Below are positions 58,990 to 64,000 of a stretch of DNA of 64,000 bases, in pieces. Each line of letters opens with the position of its first letter. Positions within the stretch are counted from its first letter, which is position 1. The position numbers and the translations under genes were made by a program. Source of the DNA: Isoetes taiwanensis (Eukaryota > Streptophyta > Lycopodiopsida > Isoetales > Isoetaceae); NCBI GenBank assembly GCA_021234155.1, contig JAJEKV010000080.1, positions 2,713,867-2,777,866 on the forward strand, in the 5' to 3' direction. The notes beneath the pieces were generated by a model. That model was given only the letters and a program-made list of their open reading frames with translations, was not told the DNA's origin and ran no database searches.

Positions 58990-59080
58990 GACTGCTTTTA
59001 CTTGATGATGGTTCAACTCATGACTTTATCTCGGGACTTGGTGTATAAGTTAGGATTACCTATTTGTGATTTGTAAAACG
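58990..59080 (+). pseudogene. retropepsin motif of the chromovirus
   Basis: LLDDGSTHDFIS with DDG in place of the usual D(S/T)G, followed by VYKLGLP. The aspartic protease processes the gag-pol polyprotein. The DDG form may be inactive, but a few plant elements vary here. Confidence 0.6.
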
Positions 59081-59639
59081 AAAAATCACAAGGTCTGGTT
59101 TGAAAGGTCCTAGGAACCAAAGTGGATGAATAATATGTGGTAGCTCCCATCCAACTAGGGCGATTTTTTTGAAGAAAGAGTTTTGATTGTGGCTCCTCTA
59201 GGAACTATGGATGTGATATTGGGAATTGGATGGCGAAAAAAGATGATGCCCTCGACCTAATTACAGGAAAAGACAAGAATTATAATGGTTGAAGGGCAAC
59301 CTTTGAAGTTGTGTACAGATTCCACATCTCAAATGAACCCCTACTAACATACTCAAGAAGCTAAAAGTTAATACAGGGTGAAGTCAATCATACTTTATAT
59401 ACTTGAGAAATTCTGATCCGGCCATCACAGGTGCCTCTCGAATACAGCTTTTCTGAAACAATTGGACGATCTCTTCAAAGATGAGGAAACTTTAGATCTA
59501 CCTCCTCATCGTCCGTAGGATCATGCTATACTGGGTTGCAAGAGAACGCCAAACCTCCAAACGAGGCTTTATAGAGTCCTGCCATTTTGAGAAATTAGAG
59601 CTTGAGAAAATGATAGCGTAGATGTTAGAACGACAGCCT

Positions 59640-60640
59640 AATACGTTAAAATTTGTTCCCCTTTGGTGCACTTGTTATTCTTATCAAAAAAGAAAGATAA
59701 GGGATATAGAATGTGTGTGGATTATAGAGCTCTTAATAAGTTGACTATTACAGATAAATTCCAAAGGCCTAGAGAAGATGACCTATTTGATGAATTACGA
59801 GGTGCTTGCATATTTAGCAAAATTGATTTGAAATCAGATATCATCAAATTCGAATAAAGGAAGAAGACATTGGTAAAAACAAAGATTCAACAACTTTTGG
59901 TCACTATGAGTTTCGTGGTAATGCCTTTGACCAATGCAATGCCCGCAACCTTCCGTCAATAGCCTTATGGGGAGAGTTCCGCACCGCCTTAGGGAAAAGC
60001 AAAGTGTTGTAGTCTTCTTTGACGATATACTTATATATAGTAGAACTATTGAGGAGCACAAACAACACCTTCAATGTGTTTTTGACCTTTTGAGGCAAAA
60101 TAAGCCAAGCGTTAATGAGTCCAAAAGCGTGTTCTTTATGCAAGAAGTTGGATATTTAGGTCATATCATATCCAAAGAAGGCATACGGATGGATCCCGAA
60201 AAGATTAGGGTTATTATTGATTGGCCGGCACCAAAACCTCAAAGACTTACGATCTTTGATGCTTATCGCGGTTTATCGCAGATTTGTGAAGGATTTGCAA
60301 AAATAACCCTTCCTCTTAGCAGGGTTCTTAAAGAAAGATACTCCCTTTGTTTAGAATCTGAAGCCGAGGAAGCTTTTCACCCGAAAGAGAACATGGCAAA
60401 TCAACCGGCAATAGTGCTACCCGATTGGAATAAGCCTTTTCGGTTTGTTCGGATGCAAGTGGAAATGCTATTGGTGCAAAGATTGATGCAAGATGAACAT
60501 CCATTAGCTTTGTCAGGCGAATGCTCAAACCATTAGAGCAAAAAGTATATCACTTATGAAAAGGAATTGATTGCCTTAGTTCATGCACTTAAGAAGTGGA
60601 GGCATTATCTTATGGGATCTAAGTTTGTAGCTTCGCTTTG
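59640..60640 (+). pseudogene. reverse transcriptase and RNase H of the chromovirus
   Basis: YRMCVDYRALNKLTI (about 59706), IFSKIDLKS, then VVFFDDILIYS (about 60011, catalytic FDD) and EVGYLGHIISKEGI. RNase H is marked by TYEKELIALVHALKKWRHYL (about 60551). The segment between the two RT halves and the RNase H tail are broken by stops. Confidence 0.85.
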
Positions 60641-61019
60641 ATCCGTAAAAGCTTGAAACATATACAAACGCAGGATATTATCAATGCGCGGCAATTAAAA
60701 AGCTCATTGACACTATAAAAAGGATTTTGAAGGGATGCGGCTTTTGAATATAAGCCCTCGAAGGAGAAAACCAAAGCTGCGATGCATTAAGTCGATAAGT
60801 ATTCAAGCTATATCTCAGAGCGAGAATTTGTTGATTTGGAGCCAATGAAAGAAGAATATGCGAAGTAACGACCTCCTTTGCTACTCTGCGCATTGTGCAA
60901 AAGGATGGAAGAGATCCTTTTGGCAGACGAGAATTCATAATGGGTTATTACTCTGCCTAAATCGCACTTGTGTTACCAAGCATGCACGAGGTTGAAGGTT
61001 ATACAGAATGTCATGAACC

Positions 61020-62170
61020 TCCATATATTCGGTCATAGAGGAATTCAAGCTACTTTGTAACCGTTAAAAGCGTTTCTTTTGGCCAAAAGCTTGAAAGGGA
61101 TGTAGGAAAATATGTTGAAGCATGTCTTACTTGTCAACAAGTAAAAGCTTCTCTTGGTAAGCTGTCGGATTAGTACGATCTTTGCCTATTCCGGAGAAAC
61201 CATGGAAGCATATCACCATGGATTTTATTCAAGGGTTACCAAAGACTATCCACAAGAATGATCAAATTTGGACCGTAGTAGACAGGTTGTCTAAACAGGC
61301 TCATTTTATTCCTTGTAAATCTAGCATGACTTTCCCTTAGTAAACAAGAGATTTTCTTAAAGGAAATATTTAGGTCCATGGGATGCGGATGCAATCATAA
61401 CGGATAAAGAGATCCCTATTCTGTAGCAAATTTTGGGGTGGACTTATGAAAAACGTAGGCACGACTCTAAAGTATTCCACTGCATATCATCCCCAAACGG
61501 ATGGTCAGACTGAGGTAGTAAATCGAGTTATTGAGGATATGCTGAGATCTTATGTTGCTGAAAGGAAAAGTCAGTGGGAAGAATATCTCTATCTCTTGAG
61601 TTTGCCTATAATAACACGGTACACCTCGTTACCCAAAGAACTCCTTTTGAAGTGGTGTACGATATTCTTTTAGAATCCCCAATTGCGAAACTTGGAGGAG
61701 AAGTACCTGCTTCCGATGAAGCCACTACGGACTTTGCAGATATCTTGCGAGAGGTAAAAGCTCGAATCCAGAAAAGTCAGGAATTGATGGCTTCCAAACT
61801 TGCAAAGAAACGAAAAAGGGTTGTTTATAAAAAAGATCAATGGGTTTGGATTCATCTTCCAAAGAAGCGTCTACGGAAAATGGGTAATAGGTATGTAAAA
61901 CTGGCCCCTAGGTACTATGGTCCATTCCAAGTTGATGACAAAATCGGTGAGAATGCTTATCGTTTACATTTATATGGGAAATGGACTAACTTGCACCCAG
62001 TTTTTAATGTGGGAATTCTAAAACCCTATAAGGGAAGTGAAATTTCTCCTGAGATTTTGCAGAGAATGGAACAATCGGAACCTCCCAACATCAAGGATGA
62101 TGAAGAGGTGCTGGAACCGGAGAAAATATTTACCCATCAAGATAAAGAGACTAGAAGTTCCTCTTATTGA
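61020..62170 (+). pseudogene. integrase of the chromovirus
   Basis: HHCC zinc finger (LHIFGHRGIQAT near 61020, CLTCQQVKAS near 61120). Catalytic core from MDFIQGLPK (61217, first Asp) and DAIITDKEI (61388, second Asp). Then EFAYNNTVHLVTQRTPFEVVY, continuing through the GPY/F module (LAPRYYGPFQV near 61900). The part from 61574 to 62170 is one open frame. Frame changes occur upstream, one of them at a CGG where a G appears missing (near 61165). Confidence 0.85.
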
Positions 62171-62290
62171 AGGTATCTCGTGAAATTTAAATTTCATCCA
62201 TCCACCGATGCGGTATGGTATTCTAGGACTCAATTAAAAGAATACAATTCCTTGGTGGAAGAATATGAAAGAACTTTGCAAGAATAATAG
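62155..62290 (+). pseudogene. chromodomain at the integrase C-terminus
   Basis: Directly after the open frame, separated by a single TGA, YLVKFKFHPSTDAVWYS and SLVEEYERTLQE follow. This is the pattern of a chromodomain (YLVKWKG..W..), which steers integration to modified histones. Aromatic positions are partly changed. Confidence 0.65.
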
Positions 62291-62644
62291 GCAAAGTTCA
62301 CAGACCTTCAAACATTATATTTGGAATTCCATATTATTATTATATTTGCAATTACTTTATTTAAATTCGTAAGTATTGCTATGCATAGTATTATTAAATC
62401 CTTTACCAATGATTGTAAAGATGTTAAGATCTCTAACTGAATTGAGGTCATCCCTAACGGAAAAGGGAACGAAAATCCTCTAAAGGAATTGAGGTAAGGG
62501 AACGAAAATCCTCTAAAAGAATTGAGGTCATTTCTAGCAATTGAAATGAGAAATCAGTAATCTCTAAAGGAAACAGATTATTGAATATCCTTAGGCGAAT
62601 AAGGATTGACAATTTTCCCCGAGGTTAACGCGGACGTTAACCCT

Positions 62645-62655
62645 GAAGGGAAGGA
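62645..62655 (+). other. polypurine tract
   Basis: GAAGGGAAGGA just before the right LTR, the plus-strand primer site. Confidence 0.8.
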
Positions 62656-62656
62656 T

Positions 62657-63322
62657 TGTTACTCACCACCGAAGCTTGGGGAGTGGTTCGTAATGTCGTG
62701 ATCGAAATAATAATCACAAGCTAGTTTATTACTTAGAGGTAACTCATATTTAAAAAGTCACTTGGGTCAAGGGTAGCGAATTGAAGTTATAAGGCTATAA
62801 GAACCATTGGAGTTATAAGTAAAAATATAAAATGGCGTATTGATAACGGGTCATGGACCCGATACGTAAATATCCGGAAAACTTCGCGGGATCTCCTAAC
62901 CGCCGTTAAAGGTCATCCGGCCAAGAATGGGTTCAATCAAGGATATCTTCGGCCGATTCCTAGCTATTCGTGGTTCTTTGCCTTTAATCAGATATTTAGG
63001 TTAAGAAAAGGGTGAATCTAAAATTAGGTCGAAGACCTCTATAAAAACAACTGTTGCCTTCAGTCCAGAACAGGGATTACGATTGAGAGAATAAGAGTTC
63101 TTAAGATCCGATAAGAGTGTTTTCTGCTCGGTAGTCTATAAACCTTAATAGAGTTTAAATCCTTGTTGAAACCCGAATGAAGTGAAGCTATCAAGATAAC
63201 GAATTTCTTTGATTGGTATTACAACCCTACCTGGGTGGTTAAATCTCCTAACGATTGGAGAGCGATACTTAATTCATTGAGTTTTGAATTTTTGAAGTGT
63301 TGCTTTATCTTTAGTTGTATCA
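62657..63322 (+). repeat. right LTR
   Basis: TGTTAC to TGTATCA, TATA at 63040. Followed by GTCAA. Supplies polyadenylation for the element transcript. Confidence 0.95.
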
Positions 63323-63327
63323 GTCAA

Positions 63328-64000
63328 CTCCATCAACGTCTTTCACATCTGGTCCTTCTCTTGTTGGTATCATGCTGAGAATGTTGATCACTTCACCCAT
63401 TTGAATTGCGCAACATCTCTTTTTTTTTTTTTAAATATGTTTCACTATGGGAGGGTGGGAATAACAAAAGTAATATATATGCAAAGTCTATGGCTTGCAA
63501 AATTATGATTATGACCAAAACTATTAGGTCATTCTAGTGCCTCTACGCGAGGCACACACATACTCCATGGCAATGCTGTCGATGTTCTTTCTAGTGCAAG
63601 GTTGTTGAAGATCTATAACCTCCTAGTTTTATGTTAGCTCGTACTTTGGATAGACTCGTCGATGTGTTAGAGTTCTCCGATATCTCTCTTTGGTTACGGC
63701 ACAACACACTTTTGCTTCACACTCTAACTAAAGATGCAGTGGTTGTTGATGCTTCGGCATTCCAGTCTGCTTTCTAATCTTGTTTTTGGATGATACTTGT
63801 CCCCCTCCATCATATCGAAATCCAAGGACGTTAAAAAACCTATCTATCCATCTTCTTGAAGTTGTGTGCAATTCCTTTGGCTACCCTCCCAGAAAGCTTC
63901 TCTTCATTAATTGGCATTCAAAAATTCGATTCTTGGGTTCACCGTTATATACAAGTTGTTGCTTCTCCATATACAGCCTTGCAATCTTGTTCCTTTGATT
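63328..64000. other. no gene recognised
   Basis: Right edge of the window beyond the chromovirus. A T-rich run lies at 63420-63432. An open frame enters the window edge at 63780 but has no recognisable domain. Confidence 0.4.

Larger units (their letters stand above)
56955..63322 (+). mobile_element. Ty3/gypsy chromovirus, full-length 6.4 kb
   Basis: Complete by structure: LTR (674 bp), PBS, gag, protease, RT/RNase H, integrase with GPY/F module, C-terminal chromodomain, PPT, LTR (666 bp), and a GTCAA target-site duplication. Every coding domain is interrupted by small indels, so it is non-autonomous as written, although the LTRs share long identical tracts. The order RT-RH-INT and the chromodomain place it among chromoviruses. 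Confidence 0.93.

Overview
The window is plant nuclear DNA. The evidence is an intronless G-type lectin receptor kinase, LTR elements primed by the plant initiator-Met tRNA site (TGGTATCAGAGCC), a chromodomain Ty3/gypsy element, CACTA, TIR and Helitron remnants, long AT-rich spacers and plant-style foldback repeats. The species cannot be fixed from sequence alone. The gene sparseness and a LINE whose first ORF is a coiled-coil/RRM protein rather than the CCHC type usual in flowering plants make me lean to a fern or gymnosperm, but this is inference.

Host genes are few. A G-type lectin S-receptor-like kinase lies at 2196-4489 (+) and is complete except for one frameshift in the extracellular part. 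A small secreted proline-rich peptide gene lies at 32067-32323 (+), with a TATA box and a frameshift at a T run. A SET-domain remnant lies at 33423-33904 (+). Almost everything else is mobile DNA and its debris.

Layout. 1-5.7 kb: receptor kinase with small tandem duplications and a foldback on either side. 5.9-6.9 kb: a dispersed repeat (R2) carrying a 354-bp TRIM retroelement. 7-17 kb: accessory repeats, with a TIR-like element, two Helitron 3' termini with co-varying hairpins, a 227-bp tandem duplication and a MITE with 108-bp perfect inverted repeats. 17-22 kb: no recognisable features. 22.5-30.4 kb: a purine-rich + strand block built of successive tandem duplications, including a CACCC/GGGTG palindrome array and a perfect (AG)63 tract. 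30.4-35 kb: the two small genes and SINE-like debris. 35.1-39.06 kb and about 41.95-45.95 kb: two + strand copies of one LINE family. 41.1-41.94 plus 49.5-51.2 kb: the two halves of an older minus-strand L1-type LINE. It is split by the second LINE and by a 3.2-kb TIR transposon (46026-49248), which appears to carry a captured splicing-factor-like exon. 51.2-55.6 kb: one CACTA terminus with a CG-rich subterminal array, a second MITE copy, a hexanucleotide repeat and a minus-strand CACTA transposase remnant. 55.7-56.95 kb: an isolated primer-binding site with an acidic ORF, and the second R2 copy in inverted orientation. 56955-63322: a complete Ty3/gypsy chromovirus with LTRs, GTCAA target-site duplication, PBS, gag-pol and chromodomain.

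The elements do not form a pathway. They form a nested stratigraphy: R2 and the minus-strand LINE are old, and the TRIM, second LINE, TIR element and chromovirus are later insertions. The two LTRs of the chromovirus are identical over long tracts yet differ in short clusters, most of them at CG dinucleotides. Some ORF-breaking single-base losses also sit at CG sites, including one in a LINE YADD motif. This suggests part of the apparent decay may be a consensus-sequence artefact at methylated CG, which matters for reading the broken kinase gene.
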